From Paenibacillus agri (lineage in GTDB: Bacteria; Bacillota; Bacilli; Paenibacillales; Paenibacillaceae): a stretch of 64,000 nt of DNA. The translations under genes were made by a program, and so were the position numbers. The DNA lies in NCBI RefSeq assembly GCF_013359945.1, contig NZ_JABWCS010000204.1, positions 1 to 64,000 of the forward strand, written 5' to 3'. How positions within the stretch are numbered: the first letter of the stretch is position 1; every line of letters begins with the position of its first letter. Of this stretch, positions 18,178 through 28,350 are shown in pieces. The notes below the pieces were generated by a model that did no database searches, had not been told where the DNA came from, and saw nothing but the letters and a program-made list of their open reading frames with translations.

Positions 18178-18436
18178 AAATAAGACCGAGAAGTCACCTA
18201 ATTATTAGTCCAGTGGACAACGTATACTCGCCGGACTTGCTGAAATGCATGGGGTACCCAAGCAGTTCTTTCCCGCTCCCGTCAAGGCAGGGATAACAAG
18301 ATGCTGCACCCTTATGAAATGAAGCCCGAAAAGAACTGTCCGTCTACTGCGGACAGTTCTTTTTTCAAAACTAAAACGGACTGCTGAGGCCGCTGGAAAC
18401 GCCGTAAAACTATTTGAAAAAAACGCGCTTTCATCA
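18178..18436. other. Intergenic region with a terminator, otherwise unassigned
   Basis: About 150 bp (18180-18328) lie between the stop codon and the terminator at 18329-18366. I see no frame with a ribosome site and no riboswitch class I recognise. It may be a long 3' untranslated region. Confidence 0.4.
18329..18366 (+). terminator. Terminator downstream of the PNPOx-like gene
   Basis: AAGAACTGTCCG (18331-18342) pairs with CGGACAGTTCTT (18350-18361), followed by a T-run. Confidence 0.88.
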
Positions 18437-18465
18437 GTGACGGCGGCATTTCGCGATGATATAAT
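18437..18465 (+). promoter_or_regulatory. Sigma-A promoter of the aminotransferase gene
   Basis: GTGACG (18437-18442), 17 bp, TATAAT (18460-18465) with an extended TGA immediately before the -10. The start codon lies 55 bp downstream. Confidence 0.65.
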
Positions 18466-18520
18466 GTTAGGCAATGTTAAGCGTATCTATTCCCCAAGAT
18501 AACCCGGAAGGATGAAACTG

Positions 18521-19822
18521 ATGAATTCATTGGCTGGACAATTGAACGAAAGTATCAAAGCCGGAAATGAACATGTCTACGAGATGCTCTCCACCCTTGG
18601 CAAGGAAATTTATTTCCCTAAAGAAGGGATTCTAAGCCAATCTGCGGAAGCTGGTGCTCATGCCAAGAAATACAATGCTACGATCGGCATTGCCACTGAA
18701 GGCGGCGTACCTATGCACCTTGGCGTCATTCAAGATAAACTCTCTGCCTACAGCCCCAAGGATCTTTACAGCTATGCTCCCCCGGCAGGCAAGCCGGAGC
18801 TGCGTACTGTATGGCGTGAGAAGATGCTGCTCGAGAATCCGTCGCTGGAAGGCAAGTCCTTCAGCAATCCCGTTGTGACCAATGCCCTCACTCATGGGCT
18901 TAGCATTGTTGCCGATCTGTTCGCAGAACCGGGCGATGCCGTCATCTATCCGGACAAGAACTGGGAGAACTATGAGCTGACCTTTGGCATCCGTCGTCAT
19001 GCCGAGACCGTTAACTATCCGCTCTTCACGGACGAAATGACCTTCAATAGCGCAGGTCTGCTGGATGCGCTGCTCGCTCAGAAAGAACGCGGCAAAGCGA
19101 TCGTACTGCTCAATTTCCCGAACAATCCTACAGGATACACCCCGGGACTTCAGGAAGGCGAAGAGATTGTCGCTGCCATTCTTCGTGCAGCTGAGGAAGG
19201 TATAAACGTAGTTGTAGTTAGCGACGATGCGTATTTCGGGTTGTTCTTCGAGGATTCACTCAAGGAATCCCTGTTCGGCAAGCTGGCCAGCCTGCATCCG
19301 CGTGTTCTCGCCGTGAAGGTAGACGGAGCGACGAAGGAAGAATTCGTCTGGGGCTTCCGTGTTGGCTTCATTACCTTTGCTTCGGAGAACAAAGATTTGC
19401 TGTCTGCACTGGAGCAGAAGACGCTCGGTATTATCCGTGCCACAATCTCCAGCGGAGCCCATCCGTCGCAGACTTTCGTGCTGGATGCGCTGAAGGCACC
19501 GGAATTCTCGGCTCAAAAGGAAGAGAAATTCCAAATCATGAAAGGGCGCGCCAATAAAGTGAAGGCGCTGCTCGACAGCGGTAAATACGGTGACGATGTC
19601 TGGACATACTATCCGTTCAACTCCGGCTACTTTATGTGCCTGAAGCTGAAGACTGTCTCTGCGGAAGCGCTGCGGCTGCATCTCATACACCATTATGGAC
19701 TTGGCACCATCGCACTCGGCGAGACCGATCTGCGCATTGCCTTCTCCTGTATTGAAGAGGAGCATCTGGAAGACCTGTTCGATCTGGTCTATGCAGGCGT
19801 TCGTGATCTTGAAAAAGCTTGA
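18521..19822 (+). CDS. PLP-dependent class I/II aminotransferase
   Basis: 433 residues from ATG 18521. The ATG at 18512 touches the ribosome site GGAAGG and is less likely. The fold-type I markers are visible: NFPNNPTGYTPG contains the substrate/PLP Asn, VVSDDAYFGL the Asp-x-Ala-Tyr that holds the cofactor ring, VDGATKEEFVWGFRVGF the Schiff-base Lys and phosphate-binding Arg, and DLRIAFSC the carboxylate-binding Arg near the C-terminus. The substrate is not determined. It is similar in layout to aspartate or aromatic aminotransferases but matches no subfamily I can name. It stands alone with its own promoter and terminator. Confidence 0.85.
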   Translation: MNSLAGQLNESIKAGNEHVYEMLSTLGKEIYFPKEGILSQSAEAGAHAKKYNATIGIATEGGVPMHLGVIQDKLSAYSPKDLYSYAPPAGKPELRTVWREKMLLENPSLEGKSFSNPVVTNALTHGLSIVADLFAEPGDAVIYPDKNWENYELTFGIRRHAETVNYPLFTDEMTFNSAGLLDALLAQKERGKAIVLLNFPNNPTGYTPGLQEGEEIVAAILRAAEEGINVVVVSDDAYFGLFFEDSLKESLFGKLASLHPRVLAVKVDGATKEEFVWGFRVGFITFASENKDLLSALEQKTLGIIRATISSGAHPSQTFVLDALKAPEFSAQKEEKFQIMKGRANKVKALLDSGKYGDDVWTYYPFNSGYFMCLKLKTVSAEALRLHLIHHYGLGTIALGETDLRIAFSCIEEEHLEDLFDLVYAGVRDLEKA

Positions 19823-19843
19823 TTTCACTGATTTTTCATCCAT

Positions 19844-19881
19844 TATCAGTCCCGACTTGATCCGGGGCTGATATTTTTTTG
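19844..19881 (+). terminator. Terminator of the aminotransferase gene
   Basis: ATCAGTCCCG pairs with CGGGGCTGAT (one G-T pair), followed by a run of T (19873-19880). Confidence 0.8.
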
Positions 19882-19905
19882 TCATTCTTTCCGGCATTGG
19901 CCCAT

Positions 19906-19951
19906 ACACCTCTCCCCCTCCGCACATACAATACGATGTACTCAAGTACAC
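19906..19951 (+). promoter_or_regulatory. Sigma-K-like promoter of yjcZ with a 14-bp palindrome
   Basis: AC at 19906-19907, exactly 17 bp, then CATACAATA at 19925-19933, fitting AC-N17-CATANNNTA. TGTACTCAAGTACA (19938-19951) is a palindrome with perfect 6-bp arms, sitting at or just after the expected transcription start. Confidence 0.55.
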
Positions 19952-19978
19952 ACACTCACATGCGGAAGGGGAATGAAC

Positions 19979-20095
19979 ATGAGCGAAGAAGTTAGAGGCG
20001 GATACGGACACGGACACGGTGGATTCACAAGTACTGGCGCCATTTTGGTTCTCTTTATCCTGCTGGTCATCATCAGCCGTTCACTCTTTATCTAA
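19979..20095 (+). CDS. YjcZ-family small sporulation membrane protein
   Basis: 38 residues, too short for most gene callers. ATG 19979 with GGAAGGGG 7 nt upstream, stop TAA at 20093-20095. The N-terminal half contains GGYGHGHGG. The C-terminal half (GAILVLFILLVIISRSLFI) is one predicted transmembrane helix. This matches the YjcZ family of tiny single-span proteins seen in Bacillales sporulation gene lists. The exact role is unknown. The sigma-K-like promoter directly upstream fits late expression in the mother cell. An efficient terminator follows immediately, so it is monocistronic. Confidence 0.85.
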   Translation: MSEEVRGGYGHGHGGFTSTGAILVLFILLVIISRSLFI

Positions 20096-20112
20096 GTTGA
20101 ACTGACAAAGTA

Positions 20113-20142
20113 AAGAAGAGCGCCTCTGCGCTCTTCTTATTC
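20113..20142 (+). terminator. Terminator of yjcZ
   Basis: AAGAAGAGCG (20113-20122) pairs perfectly with CGCTCTTCTT (20129-20138). Confidence 0.8.
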
Positions 20143-20213
20143 TGTTAGTATCTCATCGCACCACAATCGCAGCAGCTCACAGAGATGATTATCCTTGGAA
20201 ACAGCAGCCGCAT

Positions 20214-20255
20214 TAAAAAAACGCCTTGACGAAAGCATACGTCAAGGCGTTTTTT
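20214..20255. terminator. Bidirectional terminator, mainly for the GH3-GH30 gene
   Basis: A perfect long hairpin: AACGCCTTGACG and CGTCAAGGCGTT flanked by A-runs and T-runs on both sides. It lies 30 bp past the stop of the minus-strand GH3-GH30 gene. Confidence 0.9.
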
Positions 20256-20284
20256 ATGCTCTCCGTTACCTGCCGGCAGGGAGA

Positions 20285-23200
20285 TTACAAATTATACAGA
20301 TTGTAGATCAGCACCGCGGCCTCTGCACGGGTCGTTACCCCGAGCGGATGGAGACGCGTACCATCCCCTTTGATGATTCCCGCTGCGATCAGCACCGCAA
20401 CGCTATCTTGGGCGTATGGCGCCACTTGACCCGCATCACTGAAGCTTTGCCAAGAGGCCCCGCTTCCCGCCGGCAACTTCTTCCCTGCCGCGGCGATCGC
20501 CTTGGCGGCCAGGGTCATCATCTCCTGACGCGTCACCGAAGCATCAGGATCAAAGCTTCCATCCGGACGGCCGGAGGCAATATTCAGCTGCTTGGCGATA
20601 GCCAGCGCTTCATACCGGTAGTCGCCCGCCTTCACATCACTGAAGCTGCTGTCACTTACGGCAGCAGTGTCCAGACCGAGTGCTCTGACAAGCAGGAGTA
20701 CAAAGTCTCCGCGTTTCACCTCACTCTGCGGTCCAAACGTTTGGTCCGTAATACCGGTAATAATTCCTTTGGACCCAAGCACTTCAATCGCCTGACGGGC
20801 CCATGGGTAACGCCCGATATCCCCGAAGGTCTTCTCCGTAAACGTAATGACATACGTGCCGGAGAATGCTCCGCTAAAGACTACTGCCCCTGCATCACTG
20901 TGATATTGACCACTTGGTACAGCGGTCAGTGTTCCTGCTGCATTCAGGCTATGGATCGTGACATGTTCCTCTTTACCACGTTCTCCAGCCAGTAGCACAT
21001 ACGGCAGGGAGACTGTGATCCGCAAATCCGGTGATTTCCACGATACTTCTTTTCCATTAATCGTTGCACTAATTTTGTAAGCTGGCCGTGCATTTTGTCC
21101 TGCTAATGATCCTTCTGCCTTAGCAATGGTAATGATCCATGGCGATTGACTCTGATCCGCCCCCGCCTTAAGCACACTGGCCGGAATCAACAGCGTACCG
21201 AATCCGGTACGGACTTCAATAGAAGTCTTCGCATCGGCAAACAATGCTCCTGCCGGCAGCCCAAGCTCATAGGCTTTGGCATCCGCCAGAGCTGGAATTT
21301 CAATGACAACATTCTTTGCATTGCCAGACAGTGCAGCTTCCGCCTGCTTCAAGGCTTCTGCGCTGACCGTTGCCCTTGCACTGCCACTGTCTTTGTTTAA
21401 GACTGGTGACGCGGTGATAATTTTGCCATCAACAACACTTTCTTTGCTTCCACCCGCTACCGGTGTTGGACTTGGTGCCGGAGCATACCCTGAGTTCGTA
21501 TCCGGGCTATAGGTTGATCCCGGCGTTGGGCTTGGTGTTGCAGTAGGTGTTGGGCTCGGAGTAGGTTCAGGGCTTGGCGTTGTACCCGGCCCACCATCCT
21601 CACCCAGGATATATTCAAAGCTCGATACGTCGCTGGCCTTCCAACCCTCTTTGAGCGCGATAGCCTTAATCGTCTTACTTTTGCCTACAAAGATTGGTCC
21701 GCTATAAAGTTGACTGCTAGCTGTTGGAACGGAACCATCCTGAGTATAGCGAATTTCCGCTCCGGCTGTTGCTGTCGTCAGCTTCACCTTCACCTCGCCG
21801 GTGTATGTGCCTCCAGCAGGGTCTGCTTGCGGCGCGGATACCTTCTTCACTTCAGAGTCTTCGGTGATGAGGTAGGAGAACGGTGCAACATAGCTGCTGT
21901 TCATACCTTCCTTCACCGCTACAGAACGAATGACGGTCATCTCCGAAATCTCAATCGGTCCGCTGTACAGCTTGCTGTCTGCTGTAGGCAGAGAACCATC
22001 TGTAGTGTAGTAGATTTCTGCTCCTTCCGTTGCCGTGCTTAAAGTGACGATTTGCAAGCCTTTGTACGTGCCCCACTTCAGAGAAGAGACAGGCAGTGCA
22101 GCCTTGCCCTCCTTCACTACGCTATCGTCCGCCGGCTCCAGTGAGAACCAATCCAGGTTCGCCCCGTTGTTGTTTAGCGTGATCTGCAGAGTCTGTTCTC
22201 CCTGTGCAAGCCGGACAACACCACCAGCCTCACTGTATGAGTCCCAGTTGCCTGTTGCTGGCATGGCCGCATCCAGCAGCTTATTACCGTTCGCGGACAG
22301 GGTCGCACTTACGCCGCCTTCTGTGGTGGCATAACGATAAATGATTTTGTATAATCCGGCTTCAGCAACGCTCAGCTTATAATCAAAAGAACCACCGGAT
22401 GAGGTAAATCCAATATTTTTAAATTCCAAAGTGCCGTCCTTCAAATTGCTCTGAATCCCGTTTGTTGCAGCATTATAATAGTTTTCAGCTTCAACTTTAA
22501 TGAACCTGCTGCTGTCCATGACATCCGGTACATATTCTTCTACTGCGATGCCGCTGAGTTCATATCCGCCCGAACCTGCTTGCAGGCGCAGCTTCTGCTC
22601 GCCGCTCTTCAACGGAAGAACTGCACGAATGCCGACTGTCTGCGAATAGAGATTCGGCACATCTACTGCTTTCAAGGTTTGACCTGTTTCTGTTTTGAAA
22701 ATAATCCCCTGAGACGCTGCACCTGTGGATGTCGCTGTCAGCGTTACCGCATAGTCACCATCCTCCGGTACATTCACCCAAAAGTCCACGCTATCCCCGG
22801 CATGAATACCAGTCAGCTTGGCTCCGCTGCCTCCACCGCTCGCTGTCATCCCTTGCAGGCGGTAGAATTGATCCAGCGAACTCAGCTCCAAAAGATTGGT
22901 AGGCGCAACCGCACGGGTCGTTCCCGCCAGCGTAGCTTCCGCCGTCAGCGTGCCTCCGCCTTCAGAATCAGCGTAAGCGCTGGTTGGCACGTTCACCTTC
23001 AGCTTCAAGTCGCTATAATATGGCTGCCCATCCCAGGCCAGCGTCAGCTTCACTTGAACCGGATTGATCAGAACGGCCGAGGCAATGGAGACATGCCCCT
23101 GATCTTTTGCCGTTCCAGACACGGTGATGTCTTGAAGGTGTTCAGGGATGAACGTTCCCCCCGTCAGAGAGATTATGATGTCCTGTCCCTTCACGTTATA

Positions 23201-26200
23201 AGGCAGACTCGATGGCGTAAGCGTAATGCTCTCCTCATCGTTCACTGCCTTTACGGTAACAGGGACTTTCAGAAGCTTCACATTGCCGTAAGCTTTCTGT
23301 GACTCGGTCTGATATACATCAGCCGTAACAGTCAGTACACGATCACTGTCAAAATCAACGCTACGCGTACCTTCCAGCACAACTTTAGCTGTGTGATCAT
23401 CTACTCGGTACACACTGTTCACTACGGTGCCAGCGTAATCTTCAACGTTCCAATATGCTGCATCCAGTTCTGGTGCATATTTTTCGTTGAGCAGAGTAAC
23501 AAGCACCTCAGTTCCATCCTCCTGGCCTTCAGTGAGGATCGTATCCGATTGAAGCGCAGGGCCGATTACCAGTGATTTCAGCTGGAACCCTTCCCCTGTT
23601 ACTTTTAGCGTCAAGGTCTGATCCCCGGCGGGTAGAGTCACGGCACCTTGGAACGACTGCCAGATGTTCCATCCGCCTGTACCCTGTAAACCGTAGGTTG
23701 CTGCGGTCACAGTACTGTCTCCCTCACCTGCAAGCAGTTCAAATCCTGCGCCGTTATTGGCGGTGGCATAGGATAACAACAGTGGATAGCTGCCGGCCTC
23801 AGGTACATTGACCTTATATTTCATCCAATCGCCATTGTCGGTATATCCAACCGTTCCATCCTTCACCAGAACCCCGGAGGACCCGGTAAAATCTGCGGCA
23901 GGAAGGATGCCCGGCAGGCTATTTGCTTCAGCAGAAGCTTTTGCAAGAGTCAGCGATTTAATATTGTAGCCCTTGCCAGTGGTCTTCAGCGTAAGCTTAT
24001 GAGTCCCTTTATCCAGTGCTAGAATCGTGCGATTTGCGGCAAAATCCTCCTCACCCGCAGTCTGCTTGGTCAAGTGAATGACTCCAACAGGCTTCTGGTC
24101 TTCAAGGATCTCCACTTGCTGACCAGCTCCGGCAGTGCCGGTAAAGCTGTGTTCAAAATTCAGGACATAGTCTCCGCTTTCTTGCACATTCACTACATAG
24201 TCAAAGGAAGAAGTACCATCTGAAAGTCCGGAAATGTATCCATTGTCATGCTTGGTGTATTGGCCCTCGGCAGTATCAAAATCAACAGCATTCCAAGTGC
24301 CCGGTACCTTCTTGATTCCACTCACACGTTCCCATGTATACGTTCCAACCGATTTGGCAGGTAGCACTGCAGTAATCTGTGTACCGTCAGCAAGCAGCTT
24401 GAAGTGCTGCGCTTCATTCGTCTGGTTGATCACTACGGTTACGATTTCTTTGCCATCCGGGCTTGCAAACGCCACGTTGGTTATAGTGCTGCTTGAGCCG
24501 TAGTCGCTGTCAATCCGCACATAACCTGGCTTGACGAACTTGGTATACTGGCCCATCAAATAATATTCCGGCAGCAGCCAATAGTTGTTGCGGTCCGATG
24601 AATCTTGCACAATCGGCGTAGGATCGGGAATTCCCGTCCATTGGTGGGAGGCGATATCGCTGTCCAGCATCGCTACCCAGGAGTTGTAGCTACGGGCCCA
24701 ATTACGGAAATACTGGGCCATCCGGTCAGCACCTGACGTCCCCCATACAGCACGTTCGGTCAGGTAGACATGCTTCTCAGGATACAGATCATGAAGCTGG
24801 GTCATCAGCCCAAGATCGCCTCCGTAATCATGGAAGGCTGTACCGTCCACGGCATCATAGGCGCCCTCTTCCTTATTCCCGAGAATCTGTGCCGGATACG
24901 CCATCGTATCACCAGGGTTGTGGTCAAAGGTCCACAGCTTCACATACGTGAATCCGGCAGCATCCAGTTCGGCACGTAACAGCTTGGCGAGCCGGGACTG
25001 CTGTTCCCAGGACATTCTGGTGCTAGGGTACTCAATCTCCAGCAGAGGTTCATTCTGCATGGTCATTCCCTCAAAGGTAATGCCGAGCTTCGCGTATTCC
25101 TGCAGGAATCTCACATAATATTTGGCCAGCACTGGCAAATATTCTTCCTTCACTTGCCCTTTGATCATACTGTCCGTTGTCTTCATCCAACCCGGCGGGC
25201 TCCATGGTGAAGCAAAAAACTTAATATCCGGGTTAATGCTTTGAATTTTTTTCACGGTGCTGATGATATGGTAGTCAATATCCTTCTGGATCGAGAAATT
25301 CTCCAGGTTAACATCTGTTTGTCCTGGCGGCATATCGTTATAGCTGTAAAATTCTTTATCTGTAAAATCGGCCGTCCCGATCGTCAGGCGCAGCATACTC
25401 ATGCCGATTCCGTCCTTCGGATCGATCATCTGGCGAAGCAGCTCATCCTGCTTGGCCGGAGACATCTTGGCCAGATTGTTGACGGTCGATTCCTCCATCG
25501 AGGTTCCGATACCCAGAATCGACTGATATTTCTTGTCCGGATCAATGTGAATGGACGTGCCTTCCGCATTATTCGGCAGGGCAATATTCAGCGGTTTCTG
25601 CTGCTCCAGCTTGGCATCTCCCTCCTGGTAGCGGTCGGCATAATACCATTTCCGGTCAGATGGATCACGTTCTCTAGAGACCCAGGAGCTGACTGCATCC
25701 TGTTTAATGACGTTCTCTTGTACCGCTTCCCCGCCGCCACCCGGGTTTGGTTCTTCGGTCGTGACATCCCCAGTCCGGGTGTATTGAACCCAGTTCAGGT
25801 TGATGTTGCCGCTGGTAAATTCAAGTCGGATTTTTTGCAAGCCTGCCTTGTGGAAGACTACATTATCCACCGCTTGAGTCTGCCAGTTCTGCCAGCCTCC
25901 TGTCGATGTTACGCTTAAGGTGCCTAGTGTCTTCCCTTCTGCGGATTTGACCCTGATGCCCGTAGGGTTGCCATTGACTGCATACCGGAAATCCACCCTA
26001 TAGGTGCCTGCTTCAGCCACGTTGACATTATAGTCAAGCCACTCCCCTGCTGCGGTGTAGCCAACATTGAGTCCTCCGCCTACATCCTGTGTCTCCTGGG
26101 TTTGCAGACCTGCGCTCTTGGCGCTGAAATCTTCAGCCTCAATTTTCCCTGGAATGAGATGTGACGGTTCCTGGACTACCGGTCCTTCAGGCAGAACGGG

Positions 26201-28120
26201 TGTCTCTTCATTTTTAGTCAAACCATAACCGGTCTTGAACAAGACATTCTCACTCTCGTTATTCACCGGATATTGGTCCAGTGTGAATGGCCAGCGGATC
26301 GGGTTCTTGCCCTTAAATTCCATGTCGCCGAACAGCACATCGGCAACTCCTGCCCCCTCCGTACCTGGTAACCAGGCCGCGACAAGTGCGTCCCAATCCT
26401 TCAACTGCGGAGCGATTGTCATCGGACGTCCGGAGACGAGCACCACAACAATCGGAATATTAGGATCAGCAGCCCGAATGTTGGCCACTGTTGCCAGATC
26501 CTGCTCATCCAGATTCAGATTCGTACGGTCTCCGGCGCTCTCCGCGTATGGTGTTTCGCCAATTACAGCGATAGCCACATCATGGCCGGACGCACCGCGT
26601 CCGTTTTTGTTATACGTAACGCTTGCGGACGGGGAGACGACATCCTTGATGCCCTGCAGAATAGTGGTTCCTTCCGTGATCTTGCCGGATTTCCCCTGCC
26701 AGGTGATCGACCAGCCACCAGCCTGATTACCAAGATCATCCGCATTCTTCCCGGCGACAAAAATCTTCTTCATCCCGCCTAACTGGGACAGAATCGGCTT
26801 GCCGTTCACCTTGTCATTCTTTAACAGCACCAGTGATTCCGCTACAGACTGCCGCGCTAGTGCCCGGTTCTCCGCGGAGCCGAAGGCACCCGCCAGATCA
26901 GAATCACTCTTCGGATGCTCGAACAGTCCGGACGCGATTTTCACCCGAATAATCCGCTCAGCAGCATCAGTAATGCGCTCCTCCTTGATTCTGCCTTCGC
27001 CTACAAGATCCTTGATATGCTTCAAACTGACTTTCCAGTCCGCTGTCAGCATAAACATATCAACCCCGGCGTTGACAGATGCGGCAAGCTGATTTTTCAA
27101 TCCGCTGACCGGATTCCCGTCACTATCCCGCGTAATTTGCTGTACAGCGTTATAGTCAGAAATAACAAACCCTGTAAAGCCCAGGCCTCCGTTCTTCTTG
27201 TCGCCCTTCAAGACATCTGTGAGCAGATGCTTGTTAGCATGCATCTTCAAACCGTTAATGCTGTGATAGGATGCCATTACAGTCTGCACACCTGCATTCA
27301 CAGCAGCCTCGTATACTTTCAAATCCTTCTCGATAATTTCTTCCTCGGTGTAGTGAGTAGTATCACCCTGGTTTACTCCATTGTCCGTATAACCCTCACC
27401 TAGATAATGCTTGGCTGTACCTGTTATAGTACCTGAACCAGCTAATTCCGCAGGCGTTCGTCCCTGCAATCCCAGAATATAAGCCGCCCCAAGCTTGGCA
27501 GTAATCTCTTGATTGTCACTGAAGCCCTCGTACGTGCGCCCCCATCTTACGTTGTAAGGAGAGGCCACTGTCGGTGCAAAGGTCCAGTTCGCTCCGGTCG
27601 CCGCCACTTCCTCGGCAGCAGCTGCCCCGATCTTCTCTGTCAGTTCAGAATCATTCGCTGCCCCCAGCCCGATGTTGTGAGGGAACAGCGTAGCCCCTAT
27701 GAGATTGTTGTGTCCATGCACTGCATCGACGCCATACAGCAGGGGAATTCCCAGCCGCGTCGACAACGCGCCATCCTGATATCCGTCAATCAGCGCTCTC
27801 CAGTGATCCGGTGTACTGTCGCTTTCTTTTCCATTCGGAAAGGAACCGCCGCCACTGAGGACAGAGCCCAGTCTATACTCCATCACTTCCTCAGGTGTTA
27901 CCGAGGCTCTTTCAGCCTGAATCATCTGCCCGATCTTCTCGTCCAGTGTCATGCGGGACAGCAAATCGGCTGTGCGTTCATCCACGCTTTTCCTCGCATC
28001 ATAGTATACCGGAAGTCCTGTCTCATCACTTGCGGCACGTGCCACGCCTGCCCCCAGCACATCCAAAACCACTGAAGACAGCAAAAGCATTACCAAAAAA
28101 AAGGACAATCTTCTTTTCAC
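20285..28120 (-). CDS. Secreted bifunctional GH3-GH30 glycosidase with CBM6-like and SLH domains
   Basis: 2611 residues from GTG 28120 (GGGGGAGGA, 7 nt spacing). Signal peptide about 1-29 (ends VARAAS). GH3 about 30-640 with nucleophile Asp322 in VISDYN. CBM6-like about 660-800. GH30 about 855-1290 with acid/base Glu1024 in MQNEP and nucleophile Glu1122 in YLTER. Then two CBM6-like sandwiches, an Ig-like stretch, two more CBM-like sandwiches, two chitobiase C-terminal-type repeats (DGSLPTADSKLYSGPI and DGSVPTASSQLYSGPI), a Pro/Thr linker, a domain common before Paenibacillus SLH regions, and three SLH domains. Catalytic residues of both enzymes are intact. The GH30 family includes beta-1,6-glucanases, and with GH3 this would suit release of glucose from beta-1,6-linked glucan. 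The GH30 subfamily is unassigned. Confidence 0.88.
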   Translation of the reverse strand: MKRRLSFFLVMLLLSSVVLDVLGAGVARAASDETGLPVYYDARKSVDERTADLLSRMTLDEKIGQMIQAERASVTPEEVMEYRLGSVLSGGGSFPNGKESDSTPDHWRALIDGYQDGALSTRLGIPLLYGVDAVHGHNNLIGATLFPHNIGLGAANDSELTEKIGAAAAEEVAATGANWTFAPTVASPYNVRWGRTYEGFSDNQEITAKLGAAYILGLQGRTPAELAGSGTITGTAKHYLGEGYTDNGVNQGDTTHYTEEEIIEKDLKVYEAAVNAGVQTVMASYHSINGLKMHANKHLLTDVLKGDKKNGGLGFTGFVISDYNAVQQITRDSDGNPVSGLKNQLAASVNAGVDMFMLTADWKVSLKHIKDLVGEGRIKEERITDAAERIIRVKIASGLFEHPKSDSDLAGAFGSAENRALARQSVAESLVLLKNDKVNGKPILSQLGGMKKIFVAGKNADDLGNQAGGWSITWQGKSGKITEGTTILQGIKDVVSPSASVTYNKNGRGASGHDVAIAVIGETPYAESAGDRTNLNLDEQDLATVANIRAADPNIPIVVVLVSGRPMTIAPQLKDWDALVAAWLPGTEGAGVADVLFGDMEFKGKNPIRWPFTLDQYPVNNESENVLFKTGYGLTKNEETPVLPEGPVVQEPSHLIPGKIEAEDFSAKSAGLQTQETQDVGGGLNVGYTAAGEWLDYNVNVAEAGTYRVDFRYAVNGNPTGIRVKSAEGKTLGTLSVTSTGGWQNWQTQAVDNVVFHKAGLQKIRLEFTSGNINLNWVQYTRTGDVTTEEPNPGGGGEAVQENVIKQDAVSSWVSRERDPSDRKWYYADRYQEGDAKLEQQKPLNIALPNNAEGTSIHIDPDKKYQSILGIGTSMEESTVNNLAKMSPAKQDELLRQMIDPKDGIGMSMLRLTIGTADFTDKEFYSYNDMPPGQTDVNLENFSIQKDIDYHIISTVKKIQSINPDIKFFASPWSPPGWMKTTDSMIKGQVKEEYLPVLAKYYVRFLQEYAKLGITFEGMTMQNEPLLEIEYPSTRMSWEQQSRLAKLLRAELDAAGFTYVKLWTFDHNPGDTMAYPAQILGNKEEGAYDAVDGTAFHDYGGDLGLMTQLHDLYPEKHVYLTERAVWGTSGADRMAQYFRNWARSYNSWVAMLDSDIASHQWTGIPDPTPIVQDSSDRNNYWLLPEYYLMGQYTKFVKPGYVRIDSDYGSSSTITNVAFASPDGKEIVTVVINQTNEAQHFKLLADGTQITAVLPAKSVGTYTWERVSGIKKVPGTWNAVDFDTAEGQYTKHDNGYISGLSDGTSSFDYVVNVQESGDYVLNFEHSFTGTAGAGQQVEILEDQKPVGVIHLTKQTAGEEDFAANRTILALDKGTHKLTLKTTGKGYNIKSLTLAKASAEANSLPGILPAADFTGSSGVLVKDGTVGYTDNGDWMKYKVNVPEAGSYPLLLSYATANNGAGFELLAGEGDSTVTAATYGLQGTGGWNIWQSFQGAVTLPAGDQTLTLKVTGEGFQLKSLVIGPALQSDTILTEGQEDGTEVLVTLLNEKYAPELDAAYWNVEDYAGTVVNSVYRVDDHTAKVVLEGTRSVDFDSDRVLTVTADVYQTESQKAYGNVKLLKVPVTVKAVNDEESITLTPSSLPYNVKGQDIIISLTGGTFIPEHLQDITVSGTAKDQGHVSIASAVLINPVQVKLTLAWDGQPYYSDLKLKVNVPTSAYADSEGGGTLTAEATLAGTTRAVAPTNLLELSSLDQFYRLQGMTASGGGSGAKLTGIHAGDSVDFWVNVPEDGDYAVTLTATSTGAASQGIIFKTETGQTLKAVDVPNLYSQTVGIRAVLPLKSGEQKLRLQAGSGGYELSGIAVEEYVPDVMDSSRFIKVEAENYYNAATNGIQSNLKDGTLEFKNIGFTSSGGSFDYKLSVAEAGLYKIIYRYATTEGGVSATLSANGNKLLDAAMPATGNWDSYSEAGGVVRLAQGEQTLQITLNNNGANLDWFSLEPADDSVVKEGKAALPVSSLKWGTYKGLQIVTLSTATEGAEIYYTTDGSLPTADSKLYSGPIEISEMTVIRSVAVKEGMNSSYVAPFSYLITEDSEVKKVSAPQADPAGGTYTGEVKVKLTTATAGAEIRYTQDGSVPTASSQLYSGPIFVGKSKTIKAIALKEGWKASDVSSFEYILGEDGGPGTTPSPEPTPSPTPTATPSPTPGSTYSPDTNSGYAPAPSPTPVAGGSKESVVDGKIITASPVLNKDSGSARATVSAEALKQAEAALSGNAKNVVIEIPALADAKAYELGLPAGALFADAKTSIEVRTGFGTLLIPASVLKAGADQSQSPWIITIAKAEGSLAGQNARPAYKISATINGKEVSWKSPDLRITVSLPYVLLAGERGKEEHVTIHSLNAAGTLTAVPSGQYHSDAGAVVFSGAFSGTYVITFTEKTFGDIGRYPWARQAIEVLGSKGIITGITDQTFGPQSEVKRGDFVLLLVRALGLDTAAVSDSSFSDVKAGDYRYEALAIAKQLNIASGRPDGSFDPDASVTRQEMMTLAAKAIAAAGKKLPAGSGASWQSFSDAGQVAPYAQDSVAVLIAAGIIKGDGTRLHPLGVTTRAEAAVLIYNLYNL

Positions 28121-28350
28121 GCCTGAATCCTCCCCCAATGTTGTTGTTTGGTACGGAAATTAGTGCGCACTTCCATTTGGAAACGTATACAAATTTAAGC
28201 TCAGGCTTATTATGCTGGAGACGATTGGTAAAAGACAGGCCTCATTTTTTAAATCATCTGCACCGTTTTTGCGAAATTAACAATTATTCAGGATTTACGG
28301 CGGTCTGAAAGGAGGTACTATGAATCATAGATTTAAGAACATATGTTTGG

